Shown one piece after another: positions 16,116-23,265 of a stretch of 34,492 nucleotides of DNA. The first letter of the stretch is position 1; every line of letters starts with the position of its first letter. The position numbers and the translations under genes were made by a program. Source of the stretch: an uncultured Alistipes sp. (GTDB lineage: Bacteria; Bacteroidota; Bacteroidia; Bacteroidales; UBA932); the NCBI GenBank assembly GCA_900544195.1, contig UQUJ01000030.1:1-34492 (forward strand), given 5' to 3'. The notes beneath the pieces were generated by a model. It was not told where the DNA came from, ran no database searches, and worked only from the letters and a program-made list of their open reading frames with translations.

Positions 16116-17204
16116 TCAATCAAGCAACGAATAATTCGTGCTGCGGCCACCTTCGTCATTCTTTTTCAGGACACCCTTATTCACTAGATCACGGATGTCA
16201 TTAAGGGCTGTGTCCGTGGAGCATTTACCGATTTTCGCCCACTTACCGGTAGTCAGTTTGCCAAAGAATCCGTCAAACTGCATATTAATGATCTTTCGTT
16301 GGCGCTCATTTACCCGTAAATCCTTATGAACTTCCCAAAAACGAGCTTTTGACAAGACAGATGACAATGTGTTTTCCGTTGAAGAAAGAGCCTTGTCAAA
16401 GCACCCAAGAAACCATAGCAGCCAATAGGTTATGTCCCCATCACCTTTTTGAGTCTTCTCAAGCACTTCATAATATTCCTTCTGCAGAACTTTAATCTCA
16501 TTGGACATACTGTAGAAACGCTTTGATGAACGCTCGCTACGAGCTAGGAGCATATCGGTGATAGCCCTTGTAATGCGCCCGTTTCCGTCATCAAACGGAT
16601 GGATGGAAACGAACCACAAGTGCGCGACACCAGCCTTGACCACAGCATCTGTGCCGTCGTCCCCGTTTACCCAATCAATGAAGCGACGCATCTCTTCCGG
16701 CACAAATTCCGGTTTTGGAGCCTCATAATGAATCTTCTCCTGCCCCATCGGCCCTGACACCACCTGCATCTCTCCGCCGCGGTACTTGCCGACCTCTATT
16801 GAGAACAATCCGCTGCGTCCGGTTGGAAACAAAACATTGTGCCATCCGAAAAGACGCTCATCCGAAAGTGGTGCATCGTAATGTTGGGTGGCATCCAACA
16901 GCATATCCACAACGCCATCCACATATCTGGACACTGGAACCATACCAGCAGAGTTGATACCAAGCCGCCTTGCGATTGAAGACCGGACCTCCGTAAGATT
17001 CAAGGCTTCCCCCTCAATCTCGCACGAACGTACCAATTCCAGAGACATCGTGGCAAGCATAGCCTCTTCCTGAAAGTCAAATCCGAGAGACTGCATCCTG
17101 CCAAGCATCATCCCTTGTCTGGCTCTCACAGCCCCCAACTTGTTCATTACAGCATCTTTATCATACTGAAACTGCCACCAATCATCTCTTTGATATATAT
17201 ACAT
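16116..17204 (-). CDS. Fic-family protein (DUF4172-like N-terminus, AMP-transferase type)
   Basis: The 362-residue protein has an N-terminal DUF4172-like helical domain, a Fic core and a C-terminal winged-helix part (about 300-362, TTGKWAKIGKCSTDTALNDIRDLVNKGVL). The Fic signature HPFDDGNGRITR (202-213) is complete, so AMP transfer to a protein hydroxyl group is likely. An inhibitory-helix motif SCEIEG (S60, E64, G65; SxxxEG) lies near the N-terminus, the class II arrangement in which the protein holds itself inactive. No separate antitoxin gene is needed or seen. The winged helix and the motif array upstream suggest that it represses its own promoter. The start MYIYQRDDWWQF is typical of the family. 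Confidence 0.93.
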   Translation of the reverse strand: MYIYQRDDWWQFQYDKDAVMNKLGAVRARQGMMLGRMQSLGFDFQEEAMLATMSLELVRSCEIEGEALNLTEVRSSIARRLGINSAGMVPVSRYVDGVVDMLLDATQHYDAPLSDERLFGWHNVLFPTGRSGLFSIEVGKYRGGEMQVVSGPMGQEKIHYEAPKPEFVPEEMRRFIDWVNGDDGTDAVVKAGVAHLWFVSIHPFDDGNGRITRAITDMLLARSERSSKRFYSMSNEIKVLQKEYYEVLEKTQKGDGDITYWLLWFLGCFDKALSSTENTLSSVLSKARFWEVHKDLRVNERQRKIINMQFDGFFGKLTTGKWAKIGKCSTDTALNDIRDLVNKGVLKKNDEGGRSTNYSLLD

Positions 17205-17219
17205 AGCCGCGTGTTCTTT

Positions 17220-17300
17220 CCGGCAAAGCTATGGATTATCCGGCAAATAAGCAAGATATTCGCCGATATCTTCTCGGCGAATAATCACCTTTTTCGCCGA
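17220..17300. promoter_or_regulatory. Operator-like array upstream of the Fic gene
   Basis: Five octamers related to TTCGCCGA / TTTGCCGG lie in 81 bases. CCGGCAAA occurs at 17220-17227 and 17240-17247 (exactly 20 bases apart), TTCGCCGA at 17259-17266 and 17293-17300, and the inverse TCGGCGAA at 17274-17281. The 17259 and 17274 copies form an 8-bp inverted repeat. The first two overlap the promoter, so a bound protein, perhaps Fic itself through its winged helix, would block transcription. Confidence 0.65.
17224..17255 (-). promoter_or_regulatory. Promoter of the Fic gene
   Basis: On the minus strand CTTG (17255-17252), 20 bases, then TAGCTTTG (17231-17224) fits the Bacteroidota consensus, with a full match in the -7 element. 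The -7 element runs into one of the GCCGG octamers. The predicted start of transcription is about 17217. Confidence 0.65.
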
Positions 17301-17373
17301 AACTCACGAGGTCACACAACTCGAATGTGAATCACGGTGGTTTCCCTATAACCGATACTTATCCTCTGCGCAC

Positions 17374-17592
17374 CTAGAACCGCATCTTGCTGCTGGTCAG
17401 CGGATCGCAGTTCCAGGCGTGTTCCATTTCCCGCACCCTGAAGAGCCGAGCGGCAACAGAGCGCCACACAGCGATGGTCCCAACTCCCAGGTGTGTGAAT
17501 ATATTCGCACCCAGAGCGGCATACTCCTCATTTTCACCCCGATGCGGTTCCAGGTCCGCGAGTTCATCATCAGTAATCGGATGCCCAGGCAA
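17374..17592 (-). pseudogene. Possible remnant of an unidentified gene
   Basis: A 72-codon frame starting at a TTG has protein-like composition (PGHPITDDELADLEPHRGEN). Stops break it on the upstream side and it lacks a credible start. It may be the tail of a decayed gene. No family is recognised. The surrounding 17301-17776 region holds no other supported gene. Confidence 0.3.
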
Positions 17593-17841
17593 CGGATATA
17601 TTCTTTTTCATATCCCGTATGCAGCATAATACGTAGAGGGAACAATATAGGGGTTGGATAACTTTTGCCTTATAACACTTATGCTCAAATAATTGTGGTC
17701 TTACACTTGTTAGGAATGCCTACCTTGATACCCTCCATTTCTCTCGAAATAACAACCTCTATGAACTGAACCGACTATGCCACTAGCCAAGGTCGGCGAA
17801 CGTGAATCAAGATTGCTGTCTCTTGCCGATTTCGAAGTGAA

Positions 17842-17989
17842 TTTACAAAATGCTTTCAGTCAAAAGCCTGTTGGAAGCATCTGGATGACACCTTGTCGTG
17901 AAAAACTTGCGCCTTGGGATTTGAGTTTTTCAGCTCTATCCAGCCTCTGTGGGAATAGACACAATCTGCGGCTGAAAGCATTTTGTAAA
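17842..17989. repeat. 148-bp element with 18-bp perfect inverted ends and an inner hairpin
   Basis: The ends TTTACAAAATGCTTTCAG (17842-17859) and its exact reverse complement (17972-17989) enclose 112 bases. An inner 9-bp inverted repeat pairs TGAAAAACT (17899-17907) with AGTTTTTCA (17924-17932). No target duplication was seen. This could be a second miniature element, unrelated to the one at 1799, or the DNA of a structured RNA. It directly precedes a truncated gene. Confidence 0.6.
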
Positions 17990-18350
17990 ACCTTGACTAT
18001 GCGTAAGAAGATTTTATGGGACAATACTGAGATCAAGCATTCGGAGGAGCGGATGTCGTCCATTGTTCGGCAGCAGTTTTCATTCCCGTACAATCCGATA
18101 ATCGATCAAACACTATACAAGATGACCTATCTGGAGAATTGGGGTTCAGGCATCCGCAAGATAGCAGACAGCTGCCGGGAGGCAGGCGTGGAAGAGCCCA
18201 CATATAACCACCGACCTACGGAGGCCAATGGGAGATTCTTGAATAGATCACGAAAATATAAACAGGAGATATATCGAATACCACGAGGACGGTGAACGCA
18301 GACGCGATAATGACATACCTACCGAACAATTCGGTCAATTTCCTGACGTA
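17990..18350 (+). pseudogene. Truncated, frameshifted AlbA/HATPase_c_4-type regulator
   Basis: The translation around 18050-18250 reads RQQFSFPYNPIIDQTLYKMTYLENWG and continues SGIRKIADSCREAGVEEP. This is the C-terminal signature of the AlbA_2 plus HATPase_c_4 proteins often annotated as RecG-like transcription regulators. The N-terminal DNA-binding half is missing; in its place lies the inverted-repeat element. After GRFLNRS the frame appears to shift to one reading IEYHEDGERRRDNDIPTEQF, ending at a TGA near 18350. A gene remnant is the best reading. Confidence 0.55.
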
Positions 18351-18622
18351 TGATCTCCGTCACAAACACGCAAAATCGGCTCGCCCAAGACCGCTTCGAT
18401 AGCCGCAATGGTCCCGATGGTAAAATTATGCGTCCCGCGCATCCACTTGCTTATCTCAGGCTCTTTTTTTCCAAGCATCTCAGCAAGGTCTTTCTGCTTG
18501 AGTCCCTTATCCGTAAGAATGACGTGAATCCTGTCAACTATACGGAAAGACAAATCAACTCTTTCCCTGACAGCATCAGAGACATGCGTCCTACGCCGGT
18601 CTATCACACTATTCCTTTTCAT
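18335..18622 (-). CDS. XRE-family HTH antitoxin (HigA-like)
   Basis: About 95 residues from the ATG at 18622 (MKRNSVIDRR). The helix-turn-helix segment is LKQKDLAEMLGKKEPEISKWMRG, followed by HNFTIGTIAAIEAVLGEPIL, the usual end of the XRE fold. It begins 14 bases before the upstream gene ends, so translation is coupled to the toxin, in the toxin-first order of higBA. It should neutralise the toxin and, with it, repress the shared promoter, where two palindromes are found. The assignment as antitoxin is from context and size; the HTH itself is clear. Confidence 0.85.
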   Translation of the reverse strand: MKRNSVIDRRRTHVSDAVRERVDLSFRIVDRIHVILTDKGLKQKDLAEMLGKKEPEISKWMRGTHNFTIGTIAAIEAVLGEPILRVCDGDHTSGN

Positions 18623-19049
18623 CACGAACAAATTGTAAATCACCTACTATTTCCTTGTCAACAAGTAATAACTTACCATCTCTCACTCTGGAAGCGATGA
18701 AACGACTGGTGTCCATCAGCAACTGAACATAAGCAGAAAGAGTCTCACTCTCTTGCCAAGATTTTGTGTCCTTAGCATCACCGTTTCCAAAGATAAGTAT
18801 CTTGTCTGACAGCCTTAAACAATATAATCTAAGCTTTCCCGACTCTATAGGTATAGCACTCACGCCATCCCCATATTTACCTTCCGGTCTAAAATATCTT
18901 TCAAGAGCACCAGTCTCCCCTATTCTATCAAGCCAGGCAACAATCACATCCATCTCCTCATCATACTCACACCCAACAGGAAATTTGTCGAAAAATTTTT
19001 CAAGTTCCGTCAATTCCTCACCCTCCAGCATAATACTGTAAAAATTCAC
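18609..19049 (-). CDS. Putative toxin of a HigB/RelE-like pair
   Basis: About 146 residues. The core (SGKLRLYCLRLSDKILIFGNGDAKDTKSWQES) resembles the central strands of HigB/RelE/Gp49-type mRNA interferases, in which RLYCIRL and a short positively charged turn recur. Overall the protein is longer and less basic than classical RelE, so the family call is moderate. The start is not obvious. No ATG lies in frame before codon 14 of the frame that begins with TTG at 19070. GTG at 19049 gives MNFYSIMLEGEELTELEKFF and follows GAGGAG by nine bases, so it is chosen. It pairs with the overlapping HTH gene. Confidence 0.7.
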   Translation of the reverse strand: MNFYSIMLEGEELTELEKFFDKFPVGCEYDEEMDVIVAWLDRIGETGALERYFRPEGKYGDGVSAIPIESGKLRLYCLRLSDKILIFGNGDAKDTKSWQESETLSAYVQLLMDTSRFIASRVRDGKLLLVDKEIVGDLQFVRDEKE

Positions 19050-19098
19050 AGCTTCGTGCTCCTCTATCAATCGTATATCATACTCCCCCCCATCTTAG

Positions 19099-19127
19099 TT
19101 AACTTTAAAGTTAATATTTGCAAATAT
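19099..19127. promoter_or_regulatory. Two adjoining palindromes, likely operator of the toxin-antitoxin pair
   Basis: TTAACTTTAAAGTTAA (19099-19114) is a perfect 16-bp palindrome and ATATTTGCAAATAT (19114-19127) a perfect 14-bp one; they share one base. The second covers the -7 element and the first lies over the predicted transcription start, so the HTH antitoxin is the obvious candidate ligand. Confidence 0.75.
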
Positions 19128-19151
19128 ATACCTTTTTTCAGACTTTACAAG
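19121..19151 (-). promoter_or_regulatory. Promoter of the toxin-antitoxin pair
   Basis: On the minus strand CTTG (19151-19148), 19 bases, then TATATTTG (19128-19121), a full match to TAnnTTTG. The predicted start is about 19114, between the two palindromes. The leader to the toxin gene is about 65 bases. Confidence 0.7.
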
Positions 19152-19191
19152 TCCAACGCAAGAATTCCAACACGGGCAGAGTCAAAAAAGT

Positions 19192-19222
19192 TTTGCTATA
19201 ACGTAACTTTTTAATAGTTTTG
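19192..19222 (+). promoter_or_regulatory. Strong promoter in front of the candidate small RNA
   Basis: TTTG (19192-19195), 19 bases, then TAGTTTTG (19215-19222): both elements match the Bacteroidota consensus fully. The predicted start is about 19229. No protein gene follows at a normal distance. Confidence 0.65.
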
Positions 19223-19228
19223 TAATGC

Positions 19229-19284
19229 AGTCCCGGTCATTCCTCTCCCAGACATCAGTGCTGGTGATGAATCCGGGTTTTTCT
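19229..19284 (+). ncRNA. Candidate small RNA with its own promoter and terminator
   Basis: From the predicted start the transcript would fold with CCCGG (19232-19236) pairing to CCGGG (19273-19277) and ATTC (19239-19242) to GAAT (19269-19272), plus an inner ATCA/TGAT stem, followed by TTTTTC. This is a terminator-like end only about 55 bases after a full-consensus promoter. It could be a stand-alone sRNA or a short attenuated leader whose gene has been lost. No Rfam family is recognised. Confidence 0.45.
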
Positions 19285-19983
19285 ATTTCATCAAGCCTTC
19301 ATCAATCCGAACCCCAGAAGGTTACTTTAGATTCTCAGATAAACAAAGGAACAAATTTTCCATCTCATAAAGACAGAAGATTCGTTCCTCGCTTTTCTCA
19401 TCATCGTAGTGCAAATATAATCATAGTTTTCCACAAAACAAGGTGTTATTTAGCATTGAACAATAAGTGGTTCACAAGATCAAGCCATCATTTGGAATAT
19501 GGCGGAATGGCCATACCATCACCCAACCTCAGTGGGAGGCAACGGGAAAAAATCATCTTTTCTCAAAATTCCCGGTTCACCTTTCCCAGAAACGCGGCAT
19601 TAATGGTAAAAGTACAAGACAATGGGAATGAATATGAGCACAACTTGCAAGGCAGAACACCGCCGAATCACCTCCCCGCCCGGAGCAGGAAGTGCAAGAG
19701 AAAGAACGCCAACCTCAACAACCGAGGCTGGTCTTAATGAATATATCAACGCCACGGATCAGGTCGCCAAAATCAGGAATATAACTGAATATAAAGCCGT
19801 TGGATAAACGTCCAAGACTCCGGCAAGCCAGACGAGACAACATAACCCACGGAAACAATCCTCAAAAAAAGTGCTGAAAGTCCGAAAATATTGACATTGA
19901 TGTGTTCCAACTGCATTTGCGATACCTGCTGATAGACTCGAATACTGGATACCGGTCGCAGTATCACGCACTATCAACAGTGA
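19285..19983. other. Gene-poor stretch of 700 bases
   Basis: Open frames here have poor, mixed composition and no recognisable motif. The region probably contains decayed sequence between the toxin-antitoxin pair and the next broken gene. Nothing specific could be assigned. Confidence 0.5.
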
Positions 19984-20634
19984 TTAGTGCATCTGCTGAT
20001 TGAGGACAACTAAATCGAAAAACATCAATCTTGTCCTACAGTTCTGCACATCACTGCTATGCCCACTTCTCAAATGTTCAAGTTCCTCTTCGTCAGAAGC
20101 GAACAGGAACTCAAAGCCATTTCTCTTGTAATACTCAATAACCTCCGGACTATTCAGCGCATCGACTATCAAATATCTGCTTGAGGTATTGTTGTCCGGA
20201 TCAATGGCTATCGTCTTGATGAGGTTCATCATTTCGTCCGCGATATTGTAGCCGAAAGTCTTATGTCCAAAGCCATCAAACACACATAATTCGCCAATCA
20301 ATATCGCAGGGTACTGAAAGCGACGTTTGGCGTTTGGAATCAAACGGTTTAGACGATTACGCTTATTTTGAGGTAAAATATCAGTGCGTAACGATGAATT
20401 TGACAATGAGAAAGCACAAACCATTTTCGGTTGTGCCGTATTATCTTTTTCGTCTGTAAAGAAGCAATGGGTTGTTCCCATCATCTCCAGCCTATAATCA
20501 CGATAATTGTCCTATGTATGGTCGTGAAAAAACGAATCAATGTCAGCGTTTTTACTGCAAGTATACGGCTGACATTGATTAATGATTTCTGATGTTAATC
20601 TGCCGAAACGGCAGTTGTCCAATAGATACCCCAC
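19984..20634 (-). pseudogene. GNAT-family acetyltransferase (toxin-like) with an in-frame amber stop
   Basis: From a GTG at 20634 the frame reads MGYLLDNCRFGRLTSEI, then SKNADIDSFFHDHT, a TAG at 20512-20514, then DNYRDYRLEMMGTTHCFF and on to the end at 19984. Both sides of the TAG fit one protein: the segment around SFFHD..NYRD..LEMMGTTHCF is the usual N-terminal part of the toxin-type GNAT family, and RYLIVDALNSPEVIEYYKRNGFEF is its acetyl-CoA-binding end. Length would be about 216 residues. Known relatives (TacT, AtaT) acetylate aminoacyl-tRNA. A shorter product from the ATG at 20484 would lack the N-terminal strand. A single nonsense change has probably disabled it. It starts four bases after a small partner gene. 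Confidence 0.7.
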
Positions 20635-20637
20635 GAT

Positions 20638-20793
20638 TTACTTATTCCCCTCTTTCTTTTTCAAAATTGCATAAGAATTGGCTGCCTCCTTAGAAAAATC
20701 AACAGAGGCACGTCTGCGAAGGTTTTCTTCGGACATCTTGACGAAGCGTTCAGCTGCTGAACCTCTTAACGTCGGGATTGCTTTTACCTGCAT
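20638..20793 (-). CDS. Small 51-residue protein, probable antitoxin of the GNAT gene
   Basis: A short frame starting MQVKAIPTLRGSAAERFVKM and ending SYAILKKKEGNK has coherent protein-like composition: a helix rich in E, R and K after an IPTLRGSAAERF start. Its stop codon is four bases before the GTG of the acetyltransferase gene, the usual antitoxin-then-toxin order. It could bind the toxin and DNA as the small partners of TacT-like toxins do, but no ribbon-helix-helix motif is certain. Its upstream side abuts a fragment of another gene at about 20794, so promoter and perhaps first codons may be missing. Function is inferred from position only. Confidence 0.55.
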   Translation of the reverse strand: MQVKAIPTLRGSAAERFVKMSEENLRRRASVDFSKEAANSYAILKKKEGNK

Positions 20794-21265
20794 TCTACTC
20801 GGACTGGGGAGATGCGGACATCACGAAGGCCTACATTGACAGGATCGGCTTTGCTCCGGTCCCCGGTCAGAAGTATCTCCTCTCGTTCTGGTGGATGGAC
20901 ACGGAGACAGGGTTCACGGGCGAGTCAATGGCGGTTTCCACGATTTGCGGCGAGCTTTCCAACGTGAACAAGGAACTCTACAAGGTTCGCCCACGGATGA
21001 ACTTCTCGGATGCGGTCTCGGACGCAAACTCTCCTTTCAATGATATGAGATTGGAGCTTTCCGGGAGTCCTGTTCTGGTGACGGCTTCCGGTGAATACGG
21101 ATTCCTCGGCAACGGGTCGTATATGTACATTAATTTCAACGACGAGGATTTTCCCCGCGAGGATGTGGACTGCTTCCTGATGGGAAGAGGTCTTGGTAAA
21201 TGCAAGTACGAGATCGCATGCATCGAGCATTCCGTCAAGCCTCTTGTCGGCAGGGACGGATACGG
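20794..21265 (+). pseudogene. Internal fragment of an unidentified gene
   Basis: An open frame of about 157 codons with good composition (FYSDWGDADITKAYIDRIGF at the left, DVDCFLMGRGLGKCKYEIAC towards the right) has no real start and runs without stop into an unrelated frame at about 21265. It looks like a piece of a larger, well-conserved protein, perhaps an exported one; no family is recognised. Confidence 0.5.
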
Positions 21266-21539
21266 GAGGTGCAACGTCTGTTATCTGCACGGATAAGACA
21301 GGAACTCTTACCAAGAATCAGATGCAGGTTTATGAAACTGCTTTTGCTGGTCTTTCGGATCAAGCTCTCTTGGAAGAGAATACGTCAAGTCTTATCAAAG
21401 AATGCATTGCTGTCAATACAACTGCAAACCTTGATTTTGCAGATCCTTCAAAGATTAAGGCAATCGGAAATCCAACGGAAGGCGCGTTGCTTCTTTGGCT
21501 CCACAAAGCTGGTGTTAATTAGGCTCATGTAAGAAAGGC
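21265..21539 (+). pseudogene. Internal fragment of a P-type (calcium-transporting type) ATPase
   Basis: The frame reads GATSVICTDKTGTLTKNQMQ, whose DKTGT contains the aspartate that is phosphorylated in P-type ATPases, and continues to KAIGNPTEGALLLWLHKAGVN, the start of the nucleotide-binding domain of the Ca2+-type group. All membrane segments and most of the ATP-binding domain are absent. A TAG follows GVN where the family usually has tyrosine; beyond it AHVRKAW would continue in frame. It is a clear non-functional fragment. Confidence 0.75.
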
Positions 21540-21809
21540 GTGGAAATCAAGGGACTGGATGCGGTGCTGAGTGACCCTTCCGTCAAGGTTTATCATATGG
21601 GTACCACGCTCAAGAAACTGGGAGAAGGCCACGAGTCATACGACAAGGCCGGCCATTCGTTGGTGACAAATGGCGGCCGTGTACTGATGGTTCTTGCTTC
21701 TGCCCCTGATCTCAAGTCAGCTCATGACAAGGCTCTTGAGGCTGTGTCCAAGGTGGATTGCGATAACCTCTTCCACCGCACTGACATCGGGCATTGGGCA
21801 TTTGAATAG
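21528..21809 (+). pseudogene. purD: C-terminal fragment of PurD (phosphoribosylamine-glycine ligase)
   Basis: The frame CKKGVEIKGLDAVLSDP, then VYHMGTTLKK, SLVTNGGRVLMVLASAPDL and DNLFHRTDIGHWAFE matches the last 90 or so residues of PurD, including the C-terminal GARS domain and a natural stop. The ATP-grasp part is missing, so this piece cannot make glycinamide ribonucleotide; an intact copy is expected elsewhere. It converges on the PepSY-like gene with only seven bases between stops. Confidence 0.75.
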
Positions 21810-21816
21810 CCTTCGC

Positions 21817-22680
21817 TTATAAAATAACTCCGGCAGCTGTAATTTTGATTTTGACTTCCGAGTCCCCTTTTTCAAGTTCTATCTTGAACCAGTCTCCTGA
21901 TGGGGTCTCCACGTATTCGGCGTCATCGATTTTCCATGATGGATAAGATGTGCTGATCTGGGTCAGAACGGCTGCCGGAAGTTCGTTTTTACGTACATCC
22001 CACTCTGTGCGGAGCCAGTTGTGGTCCTTGCTGAAATACACATCCTTGCCGCGTCTTTCGTGTACAATCTCGACTTCGATTTCGCCGTCATCATATTCTG
22101 TATCTATGATTGCTGCTCCAGGGTATTTCTGTCCGATGAATTTCTCGAGTTCGGACTGGATGTCTGTCGGGAGATAGTCCTCGTAGTCGTAGTCGGAATC
22201 GATGTCCACCACTGTCTTGATGAGGGCTCCTTCTTCAGAATAATACAGGTCCGCTTCCTTTTCGATATTGCCGGAACGTGTCTCGACCTCGATGACATAG
22301 AAGGTCTCCATGCCGTTTCTCTCGAGCTTGTCGATGTCATCCACTTTCCAGTCAGCATATTCACTTGCCTGGAAAGCTGTCTTTACGGCTTCCGGAAGTT
22401 CATTGTACGAAATCTCGCTTTCGGTCATGCACCACTGTCCTGAGCGGTTGAACCATACGGAGAAGTCATATCCTGCGTTGGCTGAACGTGTAGCGACTCT
22501 GTTGAATTTCGCCACGTCGTAGCCGTTCTTGGATGTCCATTTTACATTGACTGCATCCGGATAGCGTTCTGCCAATTCTGCTTTCGCTTTTTCGTTTATC
22601 TGGCTGTCAGTCGAAGCTTTATTGCAGCCTGCAAGTGTCATCAAGCAGATGCACATTGCTGTAATAAATAAATTTTTCAT
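21817..22680 (-). CDS. PepSY-like (DUF2874-type) lipoprotein
   Basis: The 287-residue protein starts with a lipoprotein signal (MKNLFITAMCICLMTLAGCN, lipobox LAGC). The rest holds several PepSY-like repeats in which a helix (LPEAVKTAFQASEYADWKVDD, LPTDIQSELEKFIGQKYPG) alternates with an acidic beta-hairpin (TEYDDGEIEVEI). Such proteins lie in the periplasm or outer-membrane inner leaflet of Bacteroidota; their role is uncertain, with binding or sensing proposed. It follows a histidine kinase and another PepSY-like gene in the same direction, suggesting that it belongs to the signal system. Confidence 0.85.
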   Translation of the reverse strand: MKNLFITAMCICLMTLAGCNKASTDSQINEKAKAELAERYPDAVNVKWTSKNGYDVAKFNRVATRSANAGYDFSVWFNRSGQWCMTESEISYNELPEAVKTAFQASEYADWKVDDIDKLERNGMETFYVIEVETRSGNIEKEADLYYSEEGALIKTVVDIDSDYDYEDYLPTDIQSELEKFIGQKYPGAAIIDTEYDDGEIEVEIVHERRGKDVYFSKDHNWLRTEWDVRKNELPAAVLTQISTSYPSWKIDDAEYVETPSGDWFKIELEKGDSEVKIKITAAGVIL

Positions 22681-22730
22681 TGTACTATAATTTATTGATT
22701 TGTAATTTTTTTTATCTCTGATTATCCGGG

Positions 22731-23183
22731 CTATCGGTCGAGTCCTGCAAGATTGAAGTTCTTGTCGAATTTCAGTTCGAAGCCATTGTCCAGTTTCAGC
22801 TCAAGTTCTCCGTCGTCATACTCGGCCTTGGTGATGAACGAGTCGGGATACAGTTCATTGACCTTGTCGGCTGCTGCCTGCGGAATTATGCCGTCGGGGA
22901 TGCTGTTGCGGTGACGGTTGATTTCCTTCAATTCTCCGTTGCGACGGAATTCCAGTTTGGTCCCGTCCGTGAGCACGATTTCGTAGGAAATTTTCAGCAA
23001 GTCTCTGTCTTCTTTGGCAAATGCTATTTTTTCATCTTGAAAGTGCTCGGTGATGAAGCTCAATGCGTTTTCCGGAAGTGATTCCGGGCTTGTCGCCTTG
23101 TCGTGCACGAGGTTTGACAGGAAATAGCCCAATGTTCCTGCTGCCGCGAGCGAAATGATTACTAAAATGATCTTCTTAAACAT
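22731..23183 (-). CDS. Small PepSY-like protein with N-terminal membrane anchor
   Basis: The 150-residue protein starts MFKKIILVIISLAAAGTLGY, a signal anchor, followed by one pair of PepSY-like units (YEIVLTDGTKLEFRRNGEL, IPQAAADKVNELYPDSFITK, AEYDDGELELKLDNGFELKF). It is a shorter relative of the neighbouring lipoprotein. Placed after the histidine kinase, it could be a periplasmic partner or target of the two-component system; this is inferred from context. Confidence 0.85.
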   Translation of the reverse strand: MFKKIILVIISLAAAGTLGYFLSNLVHDKATSPESLPENALSFITEHFQDEKIAFAKEDRDLLKISYEIVLTDGTKLEFRRNGELKEINRHRNSIPDGIIPQAAADKVNELYPDSFITKAEYDDGELELKLDNGFELKFDKNFNLAGLDR

Positions 23184-23265
23184 AACATTGTCCTTCTTTG
23201 TATTGCGAAATTATAGTACAATTCTGGAGTGAATCTGTAATCGGCACGGAAATTCTGAACTTTTT

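Noticed and set aside
17777..18295. Intact 172-codon gene
   Set aside because: It runs through an inverted-repeat element and only its last part resembles a protein family; treated as repeat plus pseudogene.
19225..19737. 170-codon open frame
   Set aside because: Composition is poor, no motif is present, and it starts inside a terminator-like hairpin following a strong promoter.
20512..20514. Amber codon read as an amino acid (recoding)
   Set aside because: Other genes in the window end with TAG, for example the kinase gene at 11566-11568, and no suppressor tRNA or selenocysteine-type structure is seen.
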